Origin: 188UL27-1 sp038526275
GTDB lineage: Bacteria > Pseudomonadota > Alphaproteobacteria > Rhodobacterales > Rhodobacteraceae
Assembly: GCA_038526275.1 (NCBI GenBank)
Contig: JBCBGY010000218.1
Location: 1 to 6,970 of the forward strand
Reading direction: 5' to 3'
DNA: 6,970 bases
A model generated the notes under the pieces. The model had not been told where the DNA came from, ran no database searches, and saw nothing but the letters and a program-made list of their open reading frames with translations. Numbering within the stretch: the first letter of the stretch is position 1; each line of letters begins with the position of its first letter. Of this stretch, positions 1 through 6,526 are shown piece by piece. Both the position numbers and the translations under genes were made by a program.

Positions 1-244
1 TGCTAGAAAGCCGTCATTCGTTCAGCCAATTCCAAGGGAGCATTGTGCGGACTAAGCTTCCGCTTGTGCTTCCGGAGCGACAAGCCGTTCTGTGCGCTTT
101 GCGCCTGTGGTGAAGAACAACAAGGGCGAAAAAGTGATGTTTCGCCGCAATAGCCAGCAAATCTGAAGGGCACGAAATAGTCGAAATTGAAGGAAGCTGC
201 CAACGACCATCGAACCGCCCAAATGGGCTAAGCACGCCTCTACG
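1..244. other. Region downstream of rhaK with no convincing gene
   Basis: No reading frame here has recognisable protein features, a good ribosome binding site or family similarity. Three overlapping minus-strand frames stay open for 60-90 codons and none is clearly better than the others, which suggests a GC-driven artefact. Structure seen: the 7-bp hairpin at 125-146, a 6-bp inverted repeat GCTTGT/ACAAGC at 62-67 and 80-85, a 7-bp direct repeat GCTTCCG at 56-62 and 68-74, and small stems at 94-104 and 217-228. One frame reads FTTGAKRTERLVAPEAQAEA, which reminds me of spurious short proteins from dispersed intergenic repeats in Roseobacter-group genomes. That is a memory-based impression and unverified. 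Confidence 0.5.
125..146 (-). terminator. Weak candidate transcription terminator downstream of rhaK
   Basis: GGCGAAA (125-131) and TTTCGCC (140-146) form a perfect 7-bp inverted repeat with an 8-base loop. Read on the minus strand, the stem is followed by CTTGTTGTTCTTC, which is T-rich but not a clean T run. It lies about 100 bases past the rhaK stop, a plausible place for the operon's end. The stem is only moderately GC-rich and the tail is interrupted, so it may instead be part of a structured intergenic element or chance. Confidence 0.35.
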
Positions 245-1633
245 TCAGCCATCAGTGCTCCCATGGGTACTGACGGTGGATTTCCACGACACTGTGTATT
301 TTGAAATAGCTTCATTTTTAGGTTCATAAATTTGTCTCTGCCCGCTCGCGGGGGGGTGTGATCCTGGGGGCAAGGCGAGAAGGGCTGCGCCTTCGCTGGT
401 CCCTGTGGTCCCGCCCGATGCCTCGACTGTACAGTTTGTCGCTGTGGCTAGCATGGTGCAGAAACTTGGGTTTCCGGCAAATGGCCCTTCAACGATGATG
501 GCGCCGTTGTGCCCCGTTAGAGCAAGGCATTCGGTCGCCATTAGAGCCAGATAGAAGCCGGTTGCGACCGTGCGTTCGATGCTGCCTTGGGGGGGCTCAG
601 GGCCTGTCCACCGCGCCATGCGGTTTTGGAATGGCCCGCTTTCGGGGATGATTGAGGGCAGGAGCATGGGACCGGTCTGCGCCACCCTGATCATGTCGTC
701 TTCGCTGTATTCTGTCGCACCGTCCGTGAGGATCGTGTCATATTCCCGCCCGCCCATGAACCGCGCCGATGGCACGGGATCGCCTATGGCATTAACGTTG
801 ATCAGCGTATCGCGCTTGGGGTCAAGCTGGGTCTGATCACCTCCGACGCTCATGGCGATGACCCATGTGCCGGTCGAGACCACGGAAAACGGCGCTTTTT
901 TGCGTAAGACGTGGGGCAGCAGCGACGCGTTGGAATCGTGGATGCCGCAATAGATGGGTGTTGCGGGATTGAGGCCAGTCTGGGCCGCGATGTCTGGAAG
1001 AAGGGGTCCCAGAATGTCCGAGCATCTGCGTGGTGCTCCAATCAGATCGGCAATACCGAGGCTGTCGACCAGATTTGAAAAAGAGCCGGTGTGAGGGTTC
1101 CACAGGTCGGTATGGCAGCCTAGGGAGCTGACATCACATGCACAAACCCCGGTCAACCGATAGCCCCAGTATTGCGGGTAGGTTACTACAGCGGCTGTTT
1201 GATCCCGCAACTCGGGGAGTTCAGCAAATTGCCAATGGAGTTGTGCACCAAGGTTCAGGCCCATGGGCAAGCGCGGCGCGCCTGTGTCTTGGAAAGGCGG
1301 CCTGATAGAGTCATAGGCTTCGGCGGTGGTATCGGGTCCGCTGTGCTCGTAATCCAGGATTGGCGCGGCGAGTTTGCCGTCATGCCCGATCAACGCGGCA
1401 CAGGCCCCATGGGTGGTGATCGAGATCGCATGTATGCCGTAGCGTTGATGAAGCCGCGCCATCGCGCCCAGCAGGAAATCCCAGATGCCGTCCACGTCGA
1501 AATGCGGCCAGGGCGGGCCGGGCAGAACCGTGTTCGGGCGCGTCACGACAGCCAGTTCTCTTAGCGACACCAAATCCACCAAGGCGAGCTTGGCGTTGGT
1601 TTTGCCGATATCGATGACGGCAACTCGGGTCAT
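245..1633 (-). CDS. rhaK: FGGY-family carbohydrate kinase, probable L-rhamnulose kinase
   Basis: A 462-residue cytoplasmic sugar kinase expected to phosphorylate L-rhamnulose with ATP. Visible motifs are the N-terminal phosphate-binding loop VIDIGKTNAKLALVD (6-20), SITTHGACAAL (71-81), CGIHDSNAS (229-237) whose Asp233 is the likely catalytic base, the VSTGTWV loop (252-258), FMGGREYD (292-299), the adenosine-site segment IIVEGPFAGNPSF (379-391) and GTSEGAALLAL (411-421). The C-terminal ISKYTVSW fits the usual family tail, so the protein looks complete. The ATG at 1633 overlaps the mutarotase stop (ATGA) and has no Shine-Dalgarno of its own, indicating translational coupling. The frame is open upstream to 1720, but the kinase fold begins exactly at this ATG. 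In Rhizobium leguminosarum the kinase is also needed for ABC-mediated rhamnose uptake. Whether that holds here is unknown. Two C7 runs lie in the coding strand (589-595 and 350-356). Confidence 0.92.
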   Translation of the reverse strand: MTRVAVIDIGKTNAKLALVDLVSLRELAVVTRPNTVLPGPPWPHFDVDGIWDFLLGAMARLHQRYGIHAISITTHGACAALIGHDGKLAAPILDYEHSGPDTTAEAYDSIRPPFQDTGAPRLPMGLNLGAQLHWQFAELPELRDQTAAVVTYPQYWGYRLTGVCACDVSSLGCHTDLWNPHTGSFSNLVDSLGIADLIGAPRRCSDILGPLLPDIAAQTGLNPATPIYCGIHDSNASLLPHVLRKKAPFSVVSTGTWVIAMSVGGDQTQLDPKRDTLINVNAIGDPVPSARFMGGREYDTILTDGATEYSEDDMIRVAQTGPMLLPSIIPESGPFQNRMARWTGPEPPQGSIERTVATGFYLALMATECLALTGHNGAIIVEGPFAGNPSFCTMLATATNCTVEASGGTTGTSEGAALLALPPGSHPPASGQRQIYEPKNEAISKYTVSWKSTVSTHGSTDG

Positions 1634-1944
1634 CGCATTTGAAATACGGGTGTGAGCGGCACCGCGACGGGTTCGTTGTCTGGTCTGGTCTCCATAATGT
1701 CGGCCATATGGGCCCACCATTTTTGCATCACGGCATGCTCTGGCAGGCTGTCCATGCTGTGATTATCCGTGCGCCAGAGCACCCCGAAAAGAATGCCGGT
1801 ATCTTCGTCCAGATGGATGGAATAGTCGGAGATGCCCGCATCCTTGAGCAGCGTGACGAGCTCCGGCCAGATCTCATCATGACGTTTTTTGTATTCGTCC
1901 CGACACCCGGGCGTGAGTTGCATTTTAAAGGCGTATTTCTCCAT
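1630..1944 (-). CDS. rhaM: L-rhamnose mutarotase (RhaU in Rhizobium naming)
   Basis: A 104-residue cytoplasmic enzyme that interconverts the alpha and beta anomers of L-rhamnose and so supplies the form used by the isomerase. The length equals that of E. coli RhaM and the key residues fall at the same positions: Tyr18 and His22 in RDEYKKRHDEIWPEL (15-29), and Trp76-Trp77 in MQKWWAHMADIM (73-84). The YAFKMQL start, SDYSIHLDE (39-47) and GVLWRTD (54-60) are also typical. It is a small ferredoxin-like alpha/beta barrel of the DUF718 type. The ATG at 1944 gives the family's normal N-terminus. The frame stays open upstream to about 2418, but that part is antisense-free overlap with rhaQ in another frame and has no family similarity. 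The start overlaps the rhaQ stop by one base and the stop overlaps the rhaK start (ATGA). This is the most specific indicator that the operon handles rhamnose. Confidence 0.95.
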   Translation of the reverse strand: MEKYAFKMQLTPGCRDEYKKRHDEIWPELVTLLKDAGISDYSIHLDEDTGILFGVLWRTDNHSMDSLPEHAVMQKWWAHMADIMETRPDNEPVAVPLTPVFQMR

Positions 1945-2924
1945 TACCGTCTTTTCCACATCGTCCAAAGGCGAGGCAACGCGATCACGCCGATCAGCAG
2001 GCCGCCGATGACAATGGACATCACGATGCCTGGCACGTTGAGCAGGCCAAGACCGAACGTCACCAGTCCCATCACGAAGGCCGCGATAACCACGCCAGGG
2101 ATCGACCCCGATCCGCCCAGGATGTTGACACCGCCCAGGACGACCATTGTAACAATCTCCAACTCCCATCCCGTTGCAATGGAAGGGCGCGTGGACCCAA
2201 GGCGTGAGGTTAGGCAGACTGCCGCGATCCCGGACATCAAGCCTGTTAGCAAAAAAAGAATGAACTTTACGCGGCCAACTCGAATGCCCGAAAACATCGA
2301 GCCCGTGGGGTTGTTGCCGATCGCATAGACCGCTCGACCGAAGTTGGTCATGTGCAGAATGACGCCGTAGATCACCGCGATGATCGCAAACAGCACGAAT
2401 TCGAACGAGATCACCCACCAGACATAGCCTTGCCCGAAAAAAGCGAAATCCGGCGGATAGCCGCGATAGGCTTGGTCGCCCAGAATGATGAAACTGATGC
2501 CACGAAACAGCGACATGGTACCGATGGTCACCACAATGGACGGTAGGCCAAGTCCCGTCACAAGGATGCCATTGAACGCGCCGCAGATCAGCCCCGTGGC
2601 AAGCCCAATCAAAACCAGCCCTTCAGTGCCGACGCCCATTTGCACCACCGCCCCCATGGCAGTGGATGCCAGTGCTATGATCGAGGCTACGGACAGATCG
2701 ATCTCGCCAGAGATTATCAGCAGCGCCATGGCAAATGCGATCATCGCTTTTTCGGTGAAATTGAACGTCGCGTCGCTGAGGTTCCAGGCGTTCAGAAAGT
2801 AGGGCGAAGCGAAGGAATTGGCGATAAAAATACCAATCGCTACCAGCATCAGAAGGCTTTCCCAACTTTTGAGTTTGCGCTCCAGCGGGGATTGCAGCCG
2901 GTCGGGGATGCTGCGCGTGGTCAT
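1944..2924 (-). CDS. rhaQ: Rhamnose ABC transporter permease (second of two)
   Basis: A 326-residue inner-membrane permease of the same family as its upstream neighbour and, by coincidence, of the same length. It has a longer basic N-terminal tail (about residues 1-20) before the first membrane segment (about 23-40). Conserved features are LLIISGEIDLSVASIIALAS (68-87), FNGILV (117-122), VVTIGTMSLFRGISFI (131-146), the ATPase-coupling loop NFGRAVYAIGNNPTGSMFSG (194-213) and the glycine-rich VVLGGVNILGGSGSIPG (261-277). The C-terminus ends TMWKRR, consistent with a cytoplasmic side. Its ATG overlaps the rhaP stop (ATGA), with GGAG about 8 bases upstream, and its TAA stop shares a base with the ATG of the mutarotase (TAATG). 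The two permeases differ widely in sequence, so they look like an old duplicated pair and not a recent tandem copy. Confidence 0.93.
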   Translation of the reverse strand: MTTRSIPDRLQSPLERKLKSWESLLMLVAIGIFIANSFASPYFLNAWNLSDATFNFTEKAMIAFAMALLIISGEIDLSVASIIALASTAMGAVVQMGVGTEGLVLIGLATGLICGAFNGILVTGLGLPSIVVTIGTMSLFRGISFIILGDQAYRGYPPDFAFFGQGYVWWVISFEFVLFAIIAVIYGVILHMTNFGRAVYAIGNNPTGSMFSGIRVGRVKFILFLLTGLMSGIAAVCLTSRLGSTRPSIATGWELEIVTMVVLGGVNILGGSGSIPGVVIAAFVMGLVTFGLGLLNVPGIVMSIVIGGLLIGVIALPRLWTMWKRR

Positions 2925-3901
2925 GTGGCGTGCTCCGCTTTTTTCAGGATAATGCGACCCGGTGTGCGGTTTGCCTGTGCGTTCAGGATGACTGCGATAA
3001 TGATTGCACCGCCCGAAATCGCCATCTGCGAGAATGGGGAGATGTTCACGACCGGCAACGCGTTGGCGATGATGCCCAGGAACAACGCGCCGAGCAGGGC
3101 CCCGAAGACGGTGCCGATGCCGCCCATGATGGACACACCGCCGATCACGCAGGCGGCCACTACGGTCAGTTCAAACCCGCCCGCAACGTCGACATAGGCC
3201 ACGGCAAAACGCGACACCCAAAGGTATCCGGTCAGACCCGCGATGGCACCGGATATGGTGAAAGCCCAGAACTGTGTTTTGCCCACATTGATGCCCGCAT
3301 AAGTTGCCGCATGGGGGTTGCCGCCAGCCGCATAAAACGCTCGGCCCAGCGATGTGCGGGTCATGACAATTGTGAACAGGATCACGACGGCAATGGCGAT
3401 CCAACTCAGGATCGGCAGGCCAAAAAGTTCTGTGCGCGGAACGGATTTGAAGCTGTCCGACATCTCATGGCTGTTGACCCATTTGCCTTCGGTCAGAAGA
3501 AAAATGATGCCGCGGAAAATGGTCATCGTCCCCAGCGTCACCACGATAGGCGGGATCGCAAGTTTCCAAACCAGAATGCCATTTAACATGCCCAACAGGG
3601 TGCCAAAGCCGATAGCGATCAGCACGATGAAAATGACAGGTAGGCCAGGGGCGGCGATGTTGATTAGTGACACGACCATGCCTGTCAGCGCAAGATTGGC
3701 CGCGACGGACAGATCGATGCACTTGGTCAGGATCACGATCATCTGGCCAATGGCCAAGAGGATCAGGGGCGAGGTATCGTTGAACACTGCCAACAGATTT
3801 GACGGGACCACGAAAGCAGGAAACCGCCATGCGATGATGGCCAAAAGTATCGCAATCGCCACCATCAATAGCGCTTCGCGGGAGGCTACAAGTCTGGTCA
3901 T
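2921..3901 (-). CDS. rhaP: Rhamnose ABC transporter permease (first of two)
   Basis: A 326-residue inner-membrane permease of the CUT2 / branched-chain-amino-acid-like class, with about 8-10 hydrophobic segments (roughly 9-28, 43-59, 64-82, 88-110, 116-136, 163-181, 211-230, 244-283, 293-308). Visible family signatures are GQMIVILTKCIDLSVAANLA (52-71), corresponding to the GGIDLSVG-type motif, LGMLNGIL (103-110), VTLGTMTIFRGI (121-132) and the cytoplasmic coupling loop SLGRAFYAAGGNPHAATYAG (184-203), which contacts the ATPase. The basic C-terminal tail (RIILKK) should be cytoplasmic. ACGGAG about 8 bases before the ATG serves as ribosome binding site, and the start overlaps the rhaT stop (ATGA). 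It presumably pairs with RhaQ as a heterodimer. The permease family is certain. Rhamnose specificity is inferred from the locus. Confidence 0.93.
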   Translation of the reverse strand: MTRLVASREALLMVAIAILLAIIAWRFPAFVVPSNLLAVFNDTSPLILLAIGQMIVILTKCIDLSVAANLALTGMVVSLINIAAPGLPVIFIVLIAIGFGTLLGMLNGILVWKLAIPPIVVTLGTMTIFRGIIFLLTEGKWVNSHEMSDSFKSVPRTELFGLPILSWIAIAVVILFTIVMTRTSLGRAFYAAGGNPHAATYAGINVGKTQFWAFTISGAIAGLTGYLWVSRFAVAYVDVAGGFELTVVAACVIGGVSIMGGIGTVFGALLGALFLGIIANALPVVNISPFSQMAISGGAIIIAVILNAQANRTPGRIILKKAEHAT

Positions 3902-5421
3902 GCGTGGGTCTCCGTGATGCCTGCGGCGTGGCTGACCAGCACTTCAGGGCTGATTTCCTCTCGATCGAGTTCGGCAGCAATACGGCCTTCACGCATGATG
4001 ATCACTCGGTCCGACATGCCAACAATTTCTGGGATTTCAGAGCTGACCATGATCACCGCCAAACCTTGGGCTGCCAACTCGGCCATGAACTCATGAACGG
4101 CCGCTTTTGAGCCGATGTCGATGCCTTTGGTTGGTTCGTCCAGAATGATGACCTTGGGCTCGGTTGCAAGCCACTTGGCGATGACGACCTTTTGTTGGTT
4201 GCCGCCTGACAGGCTGCCCACATGGGTGTCGAGCGAAGCTGCCCGTAAGTCCAGCCGTTCCGTATAATCCCGCGCCAGTTGGAACTCTTCGGCCATTTTC
4301 AAAAATCCCTTACGGGAGGTCTGTTTCAGGGATGGCAGGGTCACATTCTGAAAGATCGGCAGATCAACGATCGCGCCTTGTTTCCCGCGATCCTCGGGCA
4401 CGTAGACGATGCCGTGAGAAACCGCATCGGCGGGCGAGCGGATCGTGGCCTCGGCCCCGTCCACACGCACGGATCCGGCGGAGGGTTTCGTGGTCCCAAA
4501 CAGCGCTTGCATGAATTCCGACCGGCCTGCGCCAACAAGGCCATAGAAGCCCAGGATTTCACCACGCCTGAGCGTGAAGCCGATATCGGCAAACTCCGTG
4601 GGGTGATTGTAATCCGTGACGGTCAGGACCTCGGCCCCCAAATTGCGATCCCGTTCGGGGAAGATCTGGCTGACATCGCGACCGACCATCATCTTGACCA
4701 ATTCAGCCTCGCTCACGTCTGCAATCGCGCCGTCACCCACCTTCTGGCCGTCACGGAAGACGGTGTAATTGTCCGCGATGCGGAAAATCTCATCAAATTT
4801 ATGGCTGATGAACAGGATGGCCTTGCCTTGGGCCTTCAGGCCATCGACCAGGTCGTACAGCTCTTCAATTTCTGCGTGGCTTAGGGCGGCAGTCGGTTCA
4901 TCCATTATGACCACACGTGCGTCAACGGACAGAGCGCGGGATATGGCGACAAGGTGTTTGTTTGCGGTGCCCAGATCCTTGAGAGTGGCATTGGGGTCAA
5001 TTTTTGCGCCCAAGCCGTCCAAAATCTCTTGTGCGCCATTGTGCATGGCTCGGGTGTCTATCAGACCGAACCGGCCCTTGGGCGCGTGGCCCAGAAAGAT
5101 GTTCTCGGCAACGCTGAGTTCGTCAAACAAAACGGTTTCCTGATGGATCGCTGTGACGCCTGTATTTTCAGCCGATTGCGGTGTGGGGAATTGAACGGCA
5201 GCCCCATCAACGCGGATTTCGCCGCCATCGGGCTGGTAGATACCTGTCAGAGTCTTCACGACAGTTGACTTGCCCGCCCCATTCTCGCCCACGAGCGCAG
5301 TGACTTTGCCCGGATACAGGTCAATGGAGACCTCAGACAGTGCGCGCACCCCAGGGAAGGTCTTGGTCACCTTTTCAAGGGACAGAACGGGGGCGTCAGA
5401 TGGGGACACTTTAGGCCTCAT
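3898..5421 (-). CDS. rhaT: Rhamnose ABC transporter, double ATP-binding-domain ATPase
   Basis: A 507-residue cytoplasmic ATPase of the CUT2 (RbsA/MglA-like) class with two fused nucleotide-binding domains. Domain 1 has Walker A GENGAGKST (45-53), Q-loop AIHQE (91-95), Walker B VVIMDEP (170-176) and switch His207 (FISHKFD). Its signature region reads LGTANKHLVAISRALS (150-165) and not LSGGQ. Domain 2 has a degenerate Walker A, GLVGAGRSE (294-302), a full signature LSGGNQQK (404-411), Walker B VIILDEP (424-430) and SSE (460-462) where a switch His would be. Such asymmetry is usual in this class. The ATG at 5421 has no clear Shine-Dalgarno. A GTG at codon 5 (5409-5407) is preceded by GAGG at 6 bases and could be the real start, giving 503 residues. 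The stop overlaps the rhaP start (ATGA). This gene is unrelated to E. coli rhaT, a proton symporter. Confidence 0.94.
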   Translation of the reverse strand: MRPKVSPSDAPVLSLEKVTKTFPGVRALSEVSIDLYPGKVTALVGENGAGKSTVVKTLTGIYQPDGGEIRVDGAAVQFPTPQSAENTGVTAIHQETVLFDELSVAENIFLGHAPKGRFGLIDTRAMHNGAQEILDGLGAKIDPNATLKDLGTANKHLVAISRALSVDARVVIMDEPTAALSHAEIEELYDLVDGLKAQGKAILFISHKFDEIFRIADNYTVFRDGQKVGDGAIADVSEAELVKMMVGRDVSQIFPERDRNLGAEVLTVTDYNHPTEFADIGFTLRRGEILGFYGLVGAGRSEFMQALFGTTKPSAGSVRVDGAEATIRSPADAVSHGIVYVPEDRGKQGAIVDLPIFQNVTLPSLKQTSRKGFLKMAEEFQLARDYTERLDLRAASLDTHVGSLSGGNQQKVVIAKWLATEPKVIILDEPTKGIDIGSKAAVHEFMAELAAQGLAVIMVSSEIPEIVGMSDRVIIMREGRIAAELDREEISPEVLVSHAAGITETHA

Positions 5422-5457
5422 GTACAGGTCGGGAATTCGAATAGGGGGAGAGAGTGG

Positions 5458-5484
5458 GTCTGGCGCAGGTGATCCGCGCCAGAC
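5458..5484 (-). repeat. Perfect 9-bp inverted repeat (RNA hairpin) between rhaS and rhaT
   Basis: Bases 5458-5466 (GTCTGGCGC) and 5476-5484 (GCGCCAGAC) are exact reverse complements separated by 9 bases. In the minus-strand transcript this folds into a GC-rich stem starting about 10 bases after the rhaS stop. No run of U follows (the next bases are CCACTCTCTCCCCC), so it is not a typical intrinsic terminator. Hairpins at this place in binding-protein operons, directly 3' of the binding-protein gene, are known to protect the upstream message or to reduce downstream expression, so that binding protein is made in excess. That role here is inference from position and structure. Confidence 0.75.
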
Positions 5485-5493
5485 TCGCCGACA

Positions 5494-6486
5494 TTAGAAG
5501 ATGTCTTTAAACTGATCGATATTCGAGCTGTCGTATGTAAACGGATCGGCCATGGCGGCGCTGCCCGTTTCATCCAGCGTGATTGCGCCCATCCGGCCCA
5601 TCGGAATTTCGCCTTTGGGGTCCGTTTCGTTCGCAAGCGCATGAGCGATCATTGTCGCCGAGTAGCCCAAATCGATTGGGTTCCAGATCGCAAAGCTTTT
5701 GGTCGCGCCAGACTCGACACACCCTGCCATTTCAGAAGGAAGTCCAAGGCCGGTAACGTTGATTTCACCGATCTTGCCGGCATCGGTCACGGCCTGACAA
5801 GCGGCCAAAATACCAACCGTTGTTGGGGCGATGATCGCTTTGAGATCAGGATGGGACGCCATCAGGCCTTGTGCCTCGCGGTAGGACTTGTCTGACAGGT
5901 CGTCGCCGTAGACCGTAGCCACAAGGTCCACACCTTCATAGTTCGGCATGACCTCTTCTGCGGCGGCAATCCAAGCGTTCTGGTTTGTTGCCGTCGCGGA
6001 AGCCGACAGGATTGCGATATCGCCGCCGTCAGGCATGTGGTCTGCAGCCAGCTTGATGATGGTGTTCCCGATCAGAGGCGTAGAAGACGGGTTCAAATGC
6101 ATCACGCGGCCTTCTTCGGCTACACCGGAGTCCCAGCTGATGACAGTAATGCCACGCTGCATCGCGCGCTTGAGAGCAGGAACGACCGCATCCGGGTCAT
6201 TGGCAGAGATCGCGATCGCATCAACACCTTGGGCGATCAGGCTGTTGATGACTTCGATCTGACCTTCTGCTGTTGTGTCCGTGGGGCCGGTGTAGATGAT
6301 CTCGACATTGCCCAGCTCTGCTGCGGCCTCTTCGGCGCCTTCTGCAGCGGCCTCAAAGAATCCAATGCCGAGGGCCTTGACCACAAGAGCGATACGCATG
6401 TCGTCCTGCGCCATTGCTGTTGTGCCCATCATGCCCGCAGCCATACTGAGGCCAGCGACAAGTGAAGTGAAAGTACGACGTTTCAT
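5494..6486 (-). CDS. rhaS: Rhamnose ABC transporter, periplasmic substrate-binding protein
   Basis: A 330-residue type-I (ribose/galactose-like) periplasmic binding protein that captures sugar and delivers it to the RhaP/RhaQ/RhaT transporter. Residues 1-26 look like a signal peptide: MKRRTF, then a hydrophobic stretch (about 8-20) and a TAMA cleavage site before QDD. The mature part starts MRIALVVKALGIGFF, the usual first strand and ligand-contact loop. GVDAIAISANDPDAVVPAL (about 88-106), WDSG (118-121) and a late GLGLPSEMAG segment (246-255) fit the sugar-binding-protein fold. The length is normal. The start at 6486 was chosen for its GGAGG site and because the signal peptide begins there. 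The rhamnose substrate comes from the operon (mutarotase, kinase, gene order). From the fold alone it could serve another deoxysugar or pentose. It is separated from rhaT by 72 bases that hold a strong hairpin. Confidence 0.93.
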   Translation of the reverse strand: MKRRTFTSLVAGLSMAAGMMGTTAMAQDDMRIALVVKALGIGFFEAAAEGAEEAAAELGNVEIIYTGPTDTTAEGQIEVINSLIAQGVDAIAISANDPDAVVPALKRAMQRGITVISWDSGVAEEGRVMHLNPSSTPLIGNTIIKLAADHMPDGGDIAILSASATATNQNAWIAAAEEVMPNYEGVDLVATVYGDDLSDKSYREAQGLMASHPDLKAIIAPTTVGILAACQAVTDAGKIGEINVTGLGLPSEMAGCVESGATKSFAIWNPIDLGYSATMIAHALANETDPKGEIPMGRMGAITLDETGSAAMADPFTYDSSNIDQFKDIF

Positions 6487-6526
6487 TTTTGGTTCCTCCC
6501 TGAAAGTCACGTCTTGTTTTGGGTGG
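6487..6526 (-). promoter_or_regulatory. rhaR-rhaS gap with a strong Shine-Dalgarno site
   Basis: The 40 bases between the rhaR stop and the rhaS start contain AGGGAGGAACC. Its GGAGG core sits about 8 bases before the rhaS ATG at 6486. This is the best ribosome binding site in the window and it decides the rhaS start against an in-frame ATG further upstream (6561), which would lie inside rhaR. The gap is too short to show a convincing separate promoter, and I see no -35/-10 pair, so rhaS is probably transcribed from the promoter upstream of rhaR, outside the window. A weak 5-bp inverted repeat (6522-6526 with 6535-6539) spans the rhaR stop codon and is probably chance. Confidence 0.75.

Noticed and set aside
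52..327. Minus-strand open frame of 91 codons overlapping the end of rhaK (starts MNLKMKLFQ)
   Set aside because: Its first 27 or so codons lie inside rhaK in another frame, it has no ribosome binding site or recognisable domain, and two other frames are equally open in the same stretch. The rhaK frame is retained because its tail matches the family C-terminus.
350..356. Suspected frameshift at the G7 tract that would end rhaK earlier
   Set aside because: The frame as given continues into an ISKYTVSW stretch that fits the usual C-terminal segment of this kinase family, so no frameshift is needed.
1639..2328. Long plus-strand open frame (229 codons) opposite rhaM and rhaQ
   Set aside because: It is antisense to two well-supported genes, has a Pro/Arg/Thr-rich composition typical of a reversed GC-rich frame, and has no recognisable motif.
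2930..3586. Plus-strand open frame of 218 codons opposite rhaP
   Set aside because: Antisense shadow of a conserved permease, with a low-complexity Asp/His/Arg-rich translation that resembles no protein family I know.
3680..3750. RhaP TKCIDLSV in place of the common GGIDLSVG motif as a loss-of-function change
   Set aside because: The rest of the motif and protein are intact, and divergence at these positions is plausible for rhamnose-type permeases. There is no evidence of decay.
4279..4884. Plus-strand open frame of 201 codons opposite rhaT
   Set aside because: Antisense to the ATPase and without motifs or upstream signals. The minus-strand frame there carries Walker and signature motifs.
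4390..5290. Non-canonical ATPase motifs (LGTANKH signature in domain 1, GAGRSE Walker A in domain 2) as a sign of a broken gene
   Set aside because: This asymmetry is normal for RbsA/MglA-like double-domain sugar ATPases. Each composite site still has the residues expected for the class.
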